Positions 32,528-42,082 of a DNA stretch of 64,000 nucleotides are shown here, piece after piece. Source of the stretch: Paenibacillus abyssi (lineage in GTDB: Bacteria; Bacillota; Bacilli; Paenibacillales; Paenibacillaceae); NCBI RefSeq assembly GCF_014640295.1, contig NZ_BMGR01000001.1:186001-250000 (forward strand), in the 5' to 3' direction. Both the position numbers and the translations under genes were made by a program. The first letter of the stretch is position 1, and every line of letters begins with the position of its first letter. The notes beneath the pieces were generated by a model. It saw nothing but the letters and a program-made list of their open reading frames with translations, did not search any database and was not told where the DNA came from.

Positions 32528-33198
32528 TGAACAGCGCACGATTGAAAATATGTGGATTGATGGATGTGGAAACGGTTCGTCAGCTTAACGGTTTGCCCAT
32601 TGACGAAATCGGCTTTGTGTTTGCAAAGAGCCGCAGACAGATATCTCCGCAGCTTGCCGCGTTATTAATCGACGAGGTGAAGCAGCTGGTGCATCCCGAA
32701 GGAAACGTTCATCGGACAGTCGGCGTTTTTGTAAATGCAACCCTTGAAGATCTGCGTGAGCTTTTGGCGATTGCACCGCTTGATGTCATTCAGCTGCATG
32801 GGGATGAGCCGCCCGAGTTATGCCGGGAAATAAAACAGTCCCTGCAGGTTCAGGTGTGGAAGGTGTTCTCCGTGCAAGATGGAAGCGGCGGCAGGCCTGA
32901 GACTAAGGCGGCTGAGCTGCTGGAGCCATACCGCGGTGTGGATGCGGTGTTGATCGATACCGCCGGGGGCGGAACAGGAAAGACCTTCGATTGGACAAAG
33001 GTGATAGCATATCAAGAGGCTGCCCATCGATTGGGCGTACCTCTATACGTTGCCGGCGGACTGCAGCCGGATAATGTTTCTGAGCTGCTGAAGATCTACT
33101 CACCTGATGGCGTGGATGTATCTAGCGGAGTGGAAACAAACGGGAAGAAGGATATCGCAAAGATTCGTGAATTTGTGGAAAGGGTGAAGCAGGGATGA
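32527..33198 (+). CDS. trpF: Phosphoribosylanthranilate isomerase
   Basis: A 223-residue TIM barrel that opens the ribose ring of PRA. The N-terminal KICGL carries the catalytic Cys, GVFVNA and [12 protein letters not shown] are in the first half, and the catalytic Asp is in [15 protein letters not shown] near residue 143. It ends with [14 protein letters not shown]. It overlaps trpB by ATGA. Confidence 0.96.
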   Translation: MNSARLKICGLMDVETVRQLNGLPIDEIGFVFAKSRRQISPQLAALLIDEVKQLVHPEGNVHRTVGVFVNATLEDLRELLAIAPLDVIQLHGDEPPELCREIKQSLQVQVWKVFSVQDGSGGRPETKAAELLEPYRGVDAVLIDTAGGGTGKTFDWTKVIAYQEAAHRLGVPLYVAGGLQPDNVSELLKIYSPDGVDVSSGVETNGKKDIAKIREFVERVKQG

Positions 33199-34400
33199 AC
33201 GCAGTACCGGATAAGAACGGGCGTTTTGGCAATTTCGGCGGTCGATATGTGCCAGAAACGCTTATGAATGCACTACTCGAATTAGAAGAGGCATATGAGC
33301 ATTATTCGAAAGACCCCGACTTTATAGCGGAAGTTCGCTATTTATTAAAGCAATATTCAGGACGTCCAACCCCGCTCTATTATGCCGAGCGTTTGTCTGA
33401 GCATCTGGGCGGCGCAAAAATCTATCTAAAGCGGGAAGATTTGAACCATACGGGCGCGCATAAAATCAACAACACGATCGGACAAGGCTTGCTGGCGAAG
33501 CGGATGGGGAAAACGAAGATCATCGCGGAAACCGGCGCCGGCCAGCACGGTGTTGCTTCAGCGACGGTAGCTGCGCTGCTCGGACTGGAATGCAAGGTGT
33601 TCATGGGTGAAGAGGATACGAAGCGCCAGCAATTGAATGTGTTCCGGATGAACCTGCTCGGCGCTGAAGTCGTTCCGGTACTGTCCGGCACCCGGACGTT
33701 GAAAGATGCCTGCAATGAGACGCTGCGCTATTGGGTTAGCCATGTTGAAGATACGTATTATATTCTTGGTTCCGTTACGGGCCCGCATCCTTATCCGATG
33801 ATGGTACGTAATTTCCAGCGTATCATCGGTGACGAGTCCAGGGAACAAATGCTGGCAGAGCATGGAAAGCTGCCTGATTATGTCGTTGCCGCAGTCGGAG
33901 GCGGAAGCAATGCGATCGGAATTTTCTATCCGTTTGTTGAGGACGAGAGCGTAAAGCTGATCGGGGTGGAAGCAGCGGGTAAAGGCGTTGATACCGATGA
34001 GCATGCCGCTACGATGACCAAAGGGAAGCATGGCGTATTCCAAGGCTCGCTCAGCTATGTGCTGCAGGATGAATTCGGTCAAGTACAGCCTGCGCATTCG
34101 ATTTCCGCCGGATTGGATTACCCGGGTATCGGACCCGAGCATTCTTATCTGAAGGACTCCGGACGAGCGGAGTATGTTCCAATCACGGATCAGGAGGCAT
34201 TGGATGCGCTCCAACTGCTTTCCCGTAAGGAAGGAATAATTCCAGCGCTTGAATCGGCGCATGCAATTGCACAAGTCATTAAGCTGGCGCCGACGCTGGG
34301 CAAGGATCAAACGATCGTTGTCAGCTTATCGGGCCGTGGCGACAAGGACGTCGAAGCGATCATGGGATATTTGGGAGGTACGCCAGATGAATCGCATTGA
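33195..34400 (+). CDS. trpB: Tryptophan synthase beta chain
   Basis: A 401-residue PLP enzyme joining indole and serine. The PLP lysine is in HTGAHKINN near residue 91; [17 protein letters not shown] near 113 and VGGGSNAIG near 235 bind the cofactor phosphate and substrate. The length is normal. It overlaps trpA by 14 nt. Confidence 0.97.
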   Translation: MNAVPDKNGRFGNFGGRYVPETLMNALLELEEAYEHYSKDPDFIAEVRYLLKQYSGRPTPLYYAERLSEHLGGAKIYLKREDLNHTGAHKINNTIGQGLLAKRMGKTKIIAETGAGQHGVASATVAALLGLECKVFMGEEDTKRQQLNVFRMNLLGAEVVPVLSGTRTLKDACNETLRYWVSHVEDTYYILGSVTGPHPYPMMVRNFQRIIGDESREQMLAEHGKLPDYVVAAVGGGSNAIGIFYPFVEDESVKLIGVEAAGKGVDTDEHAATMTKGKHGVFQGSLSYVLQDEFGQVQPAHSISAGLDYPGIGPEHSYLKDSGRAEYVPITDQEALDALQLLSRKEGIIPALESAHAIAQVIKLAPTLGKDQTIVVSLSGRGDKDVEAIMGYLGGTPDESH

Positions 34401-35193
34401 TGAAGCTTTCAAACGTCTGCGCGAAGAAGGACAGACGGCATTAATTCCATTCTTGACAGTCGGCGATCCGGATGTGACGACGACGATTGACATCATTCGT
34501 AAGCTGGAGGAAGCGGGCGCAGACATGATTGAGCTCGGCGTACCGTATTCTGATCCGCTTGCGGATGGTCCTGTCATCCAGCGGGCCTCGGGGCGTGCGC
34601 TTAAACACCGCATTTCAGTGGCAGACTGCATCCAAGTTGCTGAAGATGCGAGAGATGCCGGCGTGAAGCTGCCATTTATTTTGTTCTCGTATTACAACCC
34701 GATTCTGCAGCTTGGTTTGGAGCATTTCTTTAATCTGGTTGTTCAAAAAGGAATAAGCGGACTAATCATACCGGATCTTCCGATCGAAGAAGATGAAGAA
34801 GTCCGCAAAATGGCCGAAGCGGCAAATATTCATCTGATTCCGCTCGTTGCACCAACTTCAAACGAACGGGTAAAGCGGATTGCGAGCAAAGCAAGAGGAT
34901 TTGTCTACTGTGTTTCCTCACTTGGCGTAACCGGTGTTCGTTCGGATTTCCATTCGGGAATTGATGAATTTCTGCAGACGGTAAGACAAGCTACAGAGCT
35001 GCCGATTGCGGTTGGCTTTGGCATCTCCTCCAGAGAGCAAGTGGAGCGTTTCGCTAAGCAGTGTGATGCGGTTATCGTTGGCAGCGCCATTGTACGCACC
35101 ATTGAAGAGGCGCTGCCGCTGCTGCAGGATGAATCCCGTAAGGAAGAGGGCCTGCAGCAAATTTATACTTATGTGAAACAGTTAAAAGTTTGA
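34387..35193 (+). CDS. trpA: Tryptophan synthase alpha chain
   Basis: A 268-residue TIM barrel that splits indole-3-glycerol phosphate. ATG 34387 (MNRIDEAF) is preferred; the longer open frame reads back into trpB. Catalytic Glu is in [15 protein letters not shown] near residue 49, catalytic Asp in the [13 protein letters not shown] segment, and [11 protein letters not shown] lies near 180. It is the last trp gene before the terminator. Confidence 0.96.
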   Translation: MNRIDEAFKRLREEGQTALIPFLTVGDPDVTTTIDIIRKLEEAGADMIELGVPYSDPLADGPVIQRASGRALKHRISVADCIQVAEDARDAGVKLPFILFSYYNPILQLGLEHFFNLVVQKGISGLIIPDLPIEEDEEVRKMAEAANIHLIPLVAPTSNERVKRIASKARGFVYCVSSLGVTGVRSDFHSGIDEFLQTVRQATELPIAVGFGISSREQVERFAKQCDAVIVGSAIVRTIEEALPLLQDESRKEEGLQQIYTYVKQLKV

Positions 35194-35324
35194 ATATGCG
35201 GTGCCGGTTGAAGAAAAATTGCTTAACCGAATGAATGAGGCTGCATGCAAGGGAATCGGGGAACAACAGCGATCGGAAGAACATTCGATTGCGCAGTGAA
35301 TGCGGTACAACCAAAGCTTTTAAG
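35194..35324. other. Spacer between trpA and the operon terminator
   Basis: About 130 nt without an open frame, promoter match or conserved motif that I can see. No T-box-like motif is present. Confidence 0.5.
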
Positions 35325-35384
35325 AGAAGGGGGTTATCCCATCGTCATCATCGATGACTTATGGGATAGCCCCCTTCTGTTTGG
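35325..35384 (+). terminator. trp operon terminator-like long hairpin
   Basis: An 18-bp stem: AGAAGGGGGTTATCCCAT (35325-35342) with ATGGGATAGCCCCCTTCT (35361-35378), one G-U pair. It is followed by GTTTGG, so the T tract is weak. It separates trpA from hisC. Confidence 0.75.
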
Positions 35385-35466
35385 CTGAAAAAGACTTTAA
35401 ATTGGGATTAAGATATGAGACAATGTCAATTATGATTGTTCTTTAAGAATTTAACGAGGTGATCCT

Positions 35467-36564
35467 ATGCAGCCCAAGCAAAATATTACTCATCTTCCCG
35501 TATATCAGCCGGGAAAACCAGTAGACGATGTCAAACGTGAGCTAGGTTTAACCGAAGTCATTAAACTAGCTTCGAATGAGAATCCTTACGGATGTTCCGA
35601 GAAGGTCAAAGCCGCGATCATGGAGGAGCTCACGAATATCAGCATTTATCCGGACGGTGCCAGTGTTGCCTTGACTAAAGACATTGCGGCTAAATTCGGC
35701 GTCGATGCGAACCAGATTATTTTTGGTGCCGGATCCGATGAAATCATTCTGATGATTGCCCGCGCCTTCCTTGTACCCGGGGATGAGACGATCATGGCGG
35801 ATGAAACGTTCCCGCAATACAAGCATAATGCAGAAATCGAGAATGCTGTTGTTATAGAAGTGCCGCTCAAGGATGGCAAGCATGATTTGCCTGCCATGCT
35901 TGCACGCGTAACCGACAAAACAAAGGTTGTATGGATCTGCAACCCAAACAATCCAACCGGAACGATCGTGACGCAGGATGAGCTGAATGCTTTCATGCAG
36001 CAGATTTCTGATCAAGTGCTCGTTGTCCTTGATGAAGCTTACTGCGAGTATATCGATGGCGCTTCCTATCCCGATGGATTATCCATGCTGAAGCAGCACA
36101 AAAACATCGTACTGCTCCGCACCTTTTCAAAAATTTACGGACTCGCATCGCTAAGAATCGGATACGGTATTGGCCATCCTGAGATTATTCGTTATATTAA
36201 CCAGGTGCGTGAACCGTTCAATACTACCCGATTTGCCCAAGCGGCTGCTAAAGCAGCGTTGGCGGATGAGGAATTTATTGTGTTCTGCCGCGAGCAAAAT
36301 ACAATCGGACTGGAATATTTAACGTTGCATTTCAAGCGGTTAGGGTTAAGCTTTTTCCCGGCCTACGGAAACTTTGTGATGGTGGATGTCAAACATCCTT
36401 CCGGTGAAGTGTTTGATGCTTTGCTGCGCAAAGGAATTATCTCCCGCGCACGTTGGACCTATTACCCGACTTATATTCGTATTACGGTCGGAAGCAAAGA
36501 ACAGAACGAAAAATTTATCAATGCGCTTGAGCAAGTATTACAGGAATTGGCGGTGCGGACTTAG
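35467..36564 (+). CDS. hisC: Histidinol-phosphate aminotransferase
   Basis: A 365-residue class I/II PLP aminotransferase. In this chromosomal position Bacillus HisC also serves Tyr and Phe synthesis. LASNENPYG lies near residue 36, NPNNPTGT near 159, and the PLP lysine in LRTFSKIYGLASLRIGYG near 225. ACGAGGTGATCC precedes the ATG. tyrA starts 2 nt after it. Confidence 0.93.
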   Translation: MQPKQNITHLPVYQPGKPVDDVKRELGLTEVIKLASNENPYGCSEKVKAAIMEELTNISIYPDGASVALTKDIAAKFGVDANQIIFGAGSDEIILMIARAFLVPGDETIMADETFPQYKHNAEIENAVVIEVPLKDGKHDLPAMLARVTDKTKVVWICNPNNPTGTIVTQDELNAFMQQISDQVLVVLDEAYCEYIDGASYPDGLSMLKQHKNIVLLRTFSKIYGLASLRIGYGIGHPEIIRYINQVREPFNTTRFAQAAAKAALADEEFIVFCREQNTIGLEYLTLHFKRLGLSFFPAYGNFVMVDVKHPSGEVFDALLRKGIISRARWTYYPTYIRITVGSKEQNEKFINALEQVLQELAVRT

Positions 36565-36566
36565 TC

Positions 36567-37658
36567 ATGACAACAATTGCAATCTTTGGAGTCGGGCTGA
36601 TTGGCGGCTCCCTTGCTCTCTGCTTTAAAGGAAAGCCCGGGCTGCATGTGATTGGCCATTCTGTCCGCGCATCCTCGGTGGAGAAATATGTTCAGCGGGG
36701 AGTGGTGGATCAGGCAACGACTTCGATGGCAGAAGCGGCAGAAGCAGCCGATTTTATCTTTTTGTGCGTTCCTGTAGGCAATCTGGAAGAGTATGTGAAA
36801 GAGCTTAGCAGGATGAATCTTAAACCTGGCTGCATTATTACCGATGTCGGCAGCACGAAAGCGTCTGTCGCTGAGTGTGGAAGCAGCCTGCAATTGAATG
36901 GCGCCGTATTTATTGGCGGCCATCCAATGGCCGGCTCAGAGCGTTCCGGAGTAGAGGCAGCCAGCTCGCATTTGTTTGAGAATGCATTCTATGTGTTGAC
37001 GCCTGATACGACAACGCCGCCAGAGTCGTTAGAAAGGCTTACTGCCTTGCTGCAGCACACGAAGGCTCATATCGTAAGTGTAAATGCGAAGGAGCACGAT
37101 GAGATTGTCGGCGCGATAAGCCATTTGCCGCACATCATTGCGGTTGCACTCGTTAACCAAATTCGCGGATATCATGCAAAGAATGAGATGTACGGCTCGC
37201 TTGCGGCGGGGGGGTTTCGGGATATTACCCGCATCGCTTCAAGTGAACCTGTAGTCTGGCGCGATATTTTGCTGAACAACAAACGGGTTCTTTTATCCTT
37301 ATTGAAGGACTGGAATGAAGAAATGTCGAGGTTTATTGAAATGCTTGAATCGGATCAAGGTGATCACATCGAGGAAGCGTTTCGCCTTGCTGGAGAATTC
37401 CGGAACCAATTGCCGGAGCGGCGCAAAGGGATGATTCATTCGGTGTTTGAATGTTATGTTGATGTGCCGGATCATCCGGGTATTATTGGTCAGATCGCAA
37501 CGGAGCTTGGCAAACATCGCGTTAACTTAAGCAATCTTCAAATTATCGAGAGCAGAGAGGATGTGCCTGGCATTCTCCGATTGTCTTTCCGTGAACAGAC
37601 GGATCTTGATCAAGCGGTAAAATTGCTGGGCGCATTAGGTTATCCGGTTCATTTTTAA
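36567..37658 (+). CDS. tyrA: Prephenate dehydrogenase with ACT domain
   Basis: A 363-residue protein that oxidatively decarboxylates prephenate for tyrosine. NAD-binding IFGVGLIGGSLA at the N-terminus, GGHPMAGSERSGVEAA near residue 117, and AISHLPHIIA near 192. Residues 295-363 form an ACT domain (VPDHPGIIGQIATELGK) for amino-acid feedback. In Bacillus the EPSP synthase gene follows; here an sRNA and a sigma factor gene follow instead. Confidence 0.95.
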   Translation: MTTIAIFGVGLIGGSLALCFKGKPGLHVIGHSVRASSVEKYVQRGVVDQATTSMAEAAEAADFIFLCVPVGNLEEYVKELSRMNLKPGCIITDVGSTKASVAECGSSLQLNGAVFIGGHPMAGSERSGVEAASSHLFENAFYVLTPDTTTPPESLERLTALLQHTKAHIVSVNAKEHDEIVGAISHLPHIIAVALVNQIRGYHAKNEMYGSLAAGGFRDITRIASSEPVVWRDILLNNKRVLLSLLKDWNEEMSRFIEMLESDQGDHIEEAFRLAGEFRNQLPERRKGMIHSVFECYVDVPDHPGIIGQIATELGKHRVNLSNLQIIESREDVPGILRLSFREQTDLDQAVKLLGALGYPVHF

Positions 37659-37687
37659 AAAAAATGTATAAAAAATGAAAACGCTTA

Positions 37688-37716
37688 TTGACAGAATGAA
37701 AACGGATACATATAAT
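37688..37716 (+). promoter_or_regulatory. Consensus sigma-A promoter of a small RNA
   Basis: A perfect TTGACA (37688-37693), a 17-nt spacer and a perfect TATAAT (37711-37716), the strongest promoter match in the window. Confidence 0.93.
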
Positions 37717-37722
37717 AAAGGT

Positions 37723-37800
37723 ACAGTATGGTTTCTCTCCACTCCTATCCAAATCATTAGCACTTATTGTGCAGCCACCTTTCGAGGTGGTTTTTTTTTT
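37723..37800 (+). ncRNA. Predicted small RNA (about 78 nt)
   Basis: Transcription from the consensus promoter should start near 37723 and stop at CCACCT-TTCG-AGGTGG (37775-37790) followed by ten T residues. The body is unstructured and rich in C and T (CTCTCCACTCCTATCC at 37735-37750), as in many trans-acting sRNAs that pair with ribosome sites. A 10-codon frame (ATG 37728, stop 37758) has no ribosome site, so a peptide is unlikely. It could also be an attenuator for the ECF sigma gene 250 nt downstream. I do not recognise the family. Confidence 0.65.
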
Positions 37801-38053
37801 GTTTTTTAATAAACTTTAATCCCCGGATCTGGTGGTCTGTGATACAATAGAAATATTGATTGTAAAAATCTGGGCGATTAGCCTTTGTCGAATCATGCAG
37901 GAATTTTACGGTTTTACACGAATTTAATTAGAATTATGAATATATATTTATTTTTTTATAAAATGACCGCAACTTTTTTTCCCTTGTCCGGTACTATTGT
38001 TATAGTGTTCCGAACTGGGAAGATCACTCCGAGGCCTAGGAGGGTCGCATTTC
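37801..38053 (+). promoter_or_regulatory. AT-rich leader of the ECF sigma gene
   Basis: Contains an extended -10 (TGATACAAT near 37840-37848) without a good -35, and a second -10-like TATAGT near 38000. No gene is visible. AGGAGGG at 38038 is the ribosome site of the sigma gene. Confidence 0.45.
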
Positions 38054-38650
38054 ATGACCGATTCCCAGTTAATTAGAGAAATCAAAGACGGCAATGTACA
38101 ACTATATTCGGAATTGATGCGACGCTATCAACGCAAGATTCTTTCTTTTATTTTCCATATGCTCAAAGGAGCCCAACTGGAACTATTGGCAGAGGATTTG
38201 TGCTCTGAGACGTTTTATAAAGCTTATCGCAGTTTGCACTCATTCCGCGAAGTCGATGCATCTTTTTCCACATGGTTGTATACAATTGCTCGAAATACCG
38301 TACTTAGTGAATTGCGAAAGCAAAAATCGGGAAATCTCTCTCTTGATGATTCGGGATACGTTCCGATTGCACCGTTTGAAGCGGTGCCGGAACAGCAGAT
38401 CCTCCTGAATGAGAGAATGTCGCTTGTCCGAGATGCGATTAACAATTTGCCCGAAAAGCAACGTTCGGCACTCATTCTAAGAGAGTATGACCAACTAGAC
38501 TATCAAGAGATCGCCTGTATTCTCGGTCAAACGGTCAGTTCTGTCAAATCGTTGTTATTCCGGGCCAGAGCCAGTGTTAAGGTACAGCTCGAACCCTATT
38601 TTGGAGAACAATCGGCGATGGATGAATACGAGGGGATGAAAACACGATGA
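38054..38650 (+). CDS. ECF-family RNA polymerase sigma factor
   Basis: A 198-residue protein. Region 2 spans about residues 20-92 (DLCSETFYKAYRSLHSF, then FSTWLYTIARN), and region 4 about 125-180 (LPEKQRSALILREYDQLDYQEIACILG in parts, then SSVKSLLFRARA). It overlaps the next gene by ATGA; that gene encodes a zinc anti-sigma factor, the usual pairing. The signal and targets are unknown. Confidence 0.92.
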   Translation: MTDSQLIREIKDGNVQLYSELMRRYQRKILSFIFHMLKGAQLELLAEDLCSETFYKAYRSLHSFREVDASFSTWLYTIARNTVLSELRKQKSGNLSLDDSGYVPIAPFEAVPEQQILLNERMSLVRDAINNLPEKQRSALILREYDQLDYQEIACILGQTVSSVKSLLFRARASVKVQLEPYFGEQSAMDEYEGMKTR

Positions 38651-39252
38651 ACTGCCATGAAGCGCAAGATATTTTTGGTATCTACTGGGATTTGCCGGGA
38701 GACCATCCTGATCGAGTGGCAATGGATAAACACTTAGTATCATGCGAAGACTGTTCAGAGCAATTCCGGATCTGGGAGGAAAGTGAAGCATTGATTCGGG
38801 GATTGTCCGATGAACCAAATGAGACGGCTCCTATCGATCATGTCAATCGCAGTGTCATGGACCGTATCTATATGGAGCAATCGTGGTTTATCCCGGTAAG
38901 CGAGCGGAGTTATCAATTTACAGCATCGTTCAGACGTAATGTAACCGCGATTATCGCATGCTGCCTTGCCATATTTGTATCCGGCTTTATTTATTTTTTG
39001 TTCGGTCAGCAGTCGGAAGGACAGACCGCTCAGTTAGCGCCAATCAACGGATTAGTCGATACGGTTAATGCGAGTGAAGGCATTTCGATCGTCAGTTCAG
39101 AGATTTACGAGGAAGTTCCGATGGCAAGCATCAGCGATCCGCTTGTGCTGAAGGTTGTGCCTACGATTCCACAATATTGGGTGGCATTATCGCTTTTAGG
39201 TATTATAATGACACTGTTAATTATGAATTGGCTTTCAAGAACGCGAACATAA
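38647..39252 (+). CDS. Membrane zinc-type anti-sigma factor
   Basis: A 201-residue protein. The N-terminal zf-HC2 motif has C3 and H4 near the start and H29-x3-C33-x2-C36 (HLVSCEDC), which binds and holds the sigma factor. One membrane segment at about residues 98-116 and a second near the C-terminus (about 174-193). The segment between them would be outside the cell and could sense the signal. Proteolysis is the common release route in this family. Confidence 0.85.
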   Translation: MNCHEAQDIFGIYWDLPGDHPDRVAMDKHLVSCEDCSEQFRIWEESEALIRGLSDEPNETAPIDHVNRSVMDRIYMEQSWFIPVSERSYQFTASFRRNVTAIIACCLAIFVSGFIYFLFGQQSEGQTAQLAPINGLVDTVNASEGISIVSSEIYEEVPMASISDPLVLKVVPTIPQYWVALSLLGIIMTLLIMNWLSRTRT

Positions 39253-39256
39253 CCGG

Positions 39257-39292
39257 CGTCTCCAGCGTATTGTGCTGGGGACGTTTCATTTT
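39257..39292 (+). terminator. Terminator of the sigma/anti-sigma pair
   Basis: CGTCTCCAGC (39257-39266) pairs with GCTGGGGACG (39274-39283) with one G-U pair, then TTTCATTTT. Confidence 0.8.
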
Positions 39293-39331
39293 GAGTGTAA
39301 TTTTGATATGGATTGAAAGGAATGGTCACAG

Positions 39332-39907
39332 GTGAAACTCGGATGGGTCAGACATGGGAAGACAGAGTGGAATGCATTAGGAAAAATACAAGGACAGACC
39401 GATATACCGTTAAATGAAGAAGGGATCGCGCAAGCATCAGCGCTTGCCGAGCGATTGGCCAACGATGAATTCAAATGGGATGGCGTTATTTCCAGCGATT
39501 TGATGCGGGCGCGCGAGACCGCTAATATTATTGCGGTGCGACTCGGCATTCCATTACTTGCTCCTGATATCCGTTTAAGGGAGAGGTACTTCGGTGAGAT
39601 CGAAGGCACGTCTGAGGCAGAACGCTTAGCCAGGTGGGGGGAACATTGGCGCACTGCGTACACCGGCCAAGAAAGCGATCAGTCGGTAAGAACCAGAGGT
39701 TTGGACTTTGTGAACGAATGGCTGGGAAATTCATCTGCTTATAAGCTTCTTGTTGTCTCACATGGGAGCTTTCTGTCCCAGATGCTCCACACATTGTGCC
39801 AGGGGTTAGATGATAGCTATATCAGCAACATGTCGTATTCTATTGTTGAATATCAGGAAGGTCAATGGCAGTCTGTACTTCATAACTGCACACTTCATTT
39901 GAAATGA
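39332..39907 (+). CDS. Histidine phosphatase family protein
   Basis: A 191-residue protein starting at GTG. The RHG catalytic motif is VRHGKTEWNALGKIQGQTD near residue 6, with RARETANIIA near 61, a catalytic Glu in RYFGEIEGTS near 87, and the second His in VVSHGSFL near 146. It is cobC/phosphoglycerate mutase-like; the substrate is not determined by sequence. Confidence 0.9.
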   Translation: MKLGWVRHGKTEWNALGKIQGQTDIPLNEEGIAQASALAERLANDEFKWDGVISSDLMRARETANIIAVRLGIPLLAPDIRLRERYFGEIEGTSEAERLARWGEHWRTAYTGQESDQSVRTRGLDFVNEWLGNSSAYKLLVVSHGSFLSQMLHTLCQGLDDSYISNMSYSIVEYQEGQWQSVLHNCTLHLK

Positions 39908-39977
39908 TGGCCGGATAGGTTTAATTTTCTTCATTCTTCCCATAATGGTTAGTAAAGCTGATAACCGGAGGGAGAAG

Positions 39978-41165
39978 ATGAATCTTGCGGAAATGCTCGG
40001 ATATGCCGATATAGGTCAGTTGAATCGAATTGCCGCCGCCTATCAATGCAACTGTAACAGTCATTCAAAGAATGAGTTGATTCAGTCTATTCTCCGGGCT
40101 ATTAACAGCAAAGAGGTATTCAAACATCAAATCCGCTCGATGAGGATGGAGGAATTGCGATTTCTAAGTTCGCTGCTGTTTGATTCGCAGAATGCCTATA
40201 GTCTGGAGGAATTGATTGCCCGTGTACAACAAAGCCGGTTCGAGCTTCGGCCAGAATCGATGCCAGGTGAGCGGACGTCCGAGGTTCCTCCGGTACCTGA
40301 GAGAGCAGCTTCCAGAAAAGGTAAACCCGCTGCTGCAGAAAGTCCGCGTGATACGATCGTCAAATTTAAACATGCCGGATGGTTGTTCAATGGCTTCTCC
40401 GGAACGAATCGTTATTTGTTTCATATCCCGAATGATCTGAAGCAGCGATTCTGCGATGAGCTGGAGCGGCAGTTTGAGGAAGGGTTACACTTCATTATGG
40501 AACCGGACGGATTCAGAGATGAGCAAAACCTGTTGTCTGAAGACGTGCTTTCCCTGCTGGACCATATCTACCAGAATGAAGTGCTGCTGTCTGCAGAAGG
40601 CTCCATGTACAAGAGAACCATTCAACAGGTGCTTGAACGTTTCCATGTGCTTGAAGAATTGCCCTTGAAGGGTGCTTGGCGTTTTGGTTATGGGCGCAGG
40701 ATTAAAGATTATCCGAACCGGATGTCGTTGATCTATGATTATTGTTACTACAATGGGCTGATAGCGGAGAATGGTAATTCTTTATGCTTAACCAGCGCGG
40801 GGGACGAGTTTAGGGAGCAGCGAAAGCGGGCGGAGCCTACGCAGCTGTACCGTTTTTGGCTTCGCCTGTACAAGGGGGCGATACCTAATCTTCTTTCCCT
40901 GGTCAATTGGGTCGATCGGCTTAGTGACCGCTGGGTGACAATTTCATCACTTGGCAACACGTTGATCCCATTTATCAAACCTTACTATTATGATTCGGCG
41001 GAGGCGATCTTCGAACAGCGAATCCTGGGAATGATGATGCATTTGGGGTTAATCCGTATCGGTGAGAAGCATGGAGCAGGGCAGGTCATCCGAATGACAA
41101 AGGTAGGCCGTGCGGTTGTCGCGGGTGTGTATGTGGCTGACCATGACCGTATTCAGCTGGATTGA
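39978..41165 (+). CDS. Unknown 395-residue protein, possibly winged-helix
   Basis: ATG 39978 (MNLAEMLGYADIG) is preferred because GGAGGGAG lies just upstream. The first 100 residues are helical with a CNCNSHSKNELIQSIL segment. A basic, proline-rich linker follows (residues 110-135). The C-terminal part has winged-helix-like stretches ending with IRMTKVGRAVVAG. It vaguely resembles helicase-associated HTH proteins, but no motif is decisive. It is a stand-alone gene between a phosphatase and a gamma carbonic anhydrase. Confidence 0.6.
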   Translation: MNLAEMLGYADIGQLNRIAAAYQCNCNSHSKNELIQSILRAINSKEVFKHQIRSMRMEELRFLSSLLFDSQNAYSLEELIARVQQSRFELRPESMPGERTSEVPPVPERAASRKGKPAAAESPRDTIVKFKHAGWLFNGFSGTNRYLFHIPNDLKQRFCDELERQFEEGLHFIMEPDGFRDEQNLLSEDVLSLLDHIYQNEVLLSAEGSMYKRTIQQVLERFHVLEELPLKGAWRFGYGRRIKDYPNRMSLIYDYCYYNGLIAENGNSLCLTSAGDEFREQRKRAEPTQLYRFWLRLYKGAIPNLLSLVNWVDRLSDRWVTISSLGNTLIPFIKPYYYDSAEAIFEQRILGMMMHLGLIRIGEKHGAGQVIRMTKVGRAVVAGVYVADHDRIQLD

Positions 41166-41224
41166 CTTTCTTCTTCCGCCTTGTTAGAATCTCTCCACAT
41201 TGAAGTGGTGGAGGCGATGAAGAA

Positions 41225-41731
41225 ATGTATATTCCGTACTTAGGAAAGAATCCGCAAGTCGATCAGAGTGTGTATACAGCCGACGGTGCAAAGATTATCG
41301 GAGATGTCATGATTGGCGAAGAGAGCACGATTTGGTTCAATAGCGTGCTGCGCGGCGACTTGGCACCGATTCGAATCGGCAAACGCTGTAACATACAAGA
41401 TGGCGTAATCGGACATGTCAACACAAATCAGCCGCTGATCGTTGAAGATGAGGTTTCTGTTGGACACGGTGCGATTATTCATGGGTGCGTCATAGGCAAG
41501 GGCACATTAATCGGGATGGGGGCCATTGTACTAAACGGCGCAGAGATTGGTGAATATGCTTTAATAGGAGCAGGTTCAATTGTAACGGAAAACAAAAGGA
41601 TTCCTTCCTACACACTATCTTTGGGCTCACCGGCTAAGGTGGTCAGAGAGTTAACCGAAGAAGACCTGCAGCGCATGAAAAGGACGATGGAGAGCTATGT
41701 GGTGAAAGGAAGAGAATATAGGATCGTTTGA
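41225..41731 (+). CDS. Gamma-class carbonic anhydrase family protein
   Basis: A 168-residue left-handed beta-helix protein of hexapeptide repeats (IGDVMIGEESTIWFNSVLRGD in part, then IGKGTLIGMGAIVLNGAEIG). Metal-ligand histidines are in IGHVNTNQ, SVGHGAIIHGC. Resembles Bacillus YtoA. Carbonic anhydrase activity is not certain for this branch. Confidence 0.9.
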   Translation: MYIPYLGKNPQVDQSVYTADGAKIIGDVMIGEESTIWFNSVLRGDLAPIRIGKRCNIQDGVIGHVNTNQPLIVEDEVSVGHGAIIHGCVIGKGTLIGMGAIVLNGAEIGEYALIGAGSIVTENKRIPSYTLSLGSPAKVVRELTEEDLQRMKRTMESYVVKGREYRIV

Positions 41732-41754
41732 ACGCCGGTTTGGAGGTGTATCCT

Positions 41755-41943
41755 ATGGATAAAATGAAAGTGACGTACGAAGCGATGCTTGGACTGGCTG
41801 CAGAGATGGTACTTGACGATGCAGTACAAAAGTTCCGTTTGGAACGGATTAATCAAGCTATTGATAAGGCTCTTGCTGCCGGAGACGAGGATACATTCCT
41901 CCGTTTGGCCAATGAGTTAAATTCAATCCGCCCGACTTCGTAA
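41755..41943 (+). CDS. IDEAL domain protein
   Basis: A 62-residue protein started at ATG 41755 after GGAGGTG. The IDEAL-type segment is FRLERINQAIDKALAAGDE, with FLRLANELN. In Bacillus YpiB an IDEAL domain is fused to a UPF0302 domain; here it stands alone. The function is unknown. Confidence 0.82.
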   Translation: MDKMKVTYEAMLGLAAEMVLDDAVQKFRLERINQAIDKALAAGDEDTFLRLANELNSIRPTS

Positions 41944-41965
41944 AGACACCTGAGAACTGCATAAT

Positions 41966-42027
41966 AAAAAAGACTTGTCCGTTCTGTCGATTATTGACGG
42001 CAGTAAGGGGGAACAAGTCTTTTTTTT
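41966..42027. terminator. Long terminator after the IDEAL gene
   Basis: AAAAAAGACTTGT (41966-41978) pairs with ACAAGTCTTTTTTT (42013-42027). Runs of A on one side and T on the other make it able to work in both directions. Confidence 0.88.
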
Positions 42028-42082
42028 GCCCCTTTTCAATGGTAAAGTAAGAAGAAAGAATGGATTAGGGGGTAAGGACGAA

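Noticed and set aside
33558-34310. 250-residue minus-strand frame opposite trpB
   Set aside because: Shadow of trpB, whose motifs and length are fully normal. Histidine and arginine rich composition is typical of an antisense frame.
35194-35466. Possible T-box leader before hisC
   Set aside because: No T-box consensus or specifier-loop structure was found, only a long terminator-like hairpin.
37728-37760. 10-codon leader peptide (MVSLHSYPNH) inside the predicted sRNA
   Set aside because: No ribosome site and no run of regulatory codons, so it does not look like an attenuation peptide.
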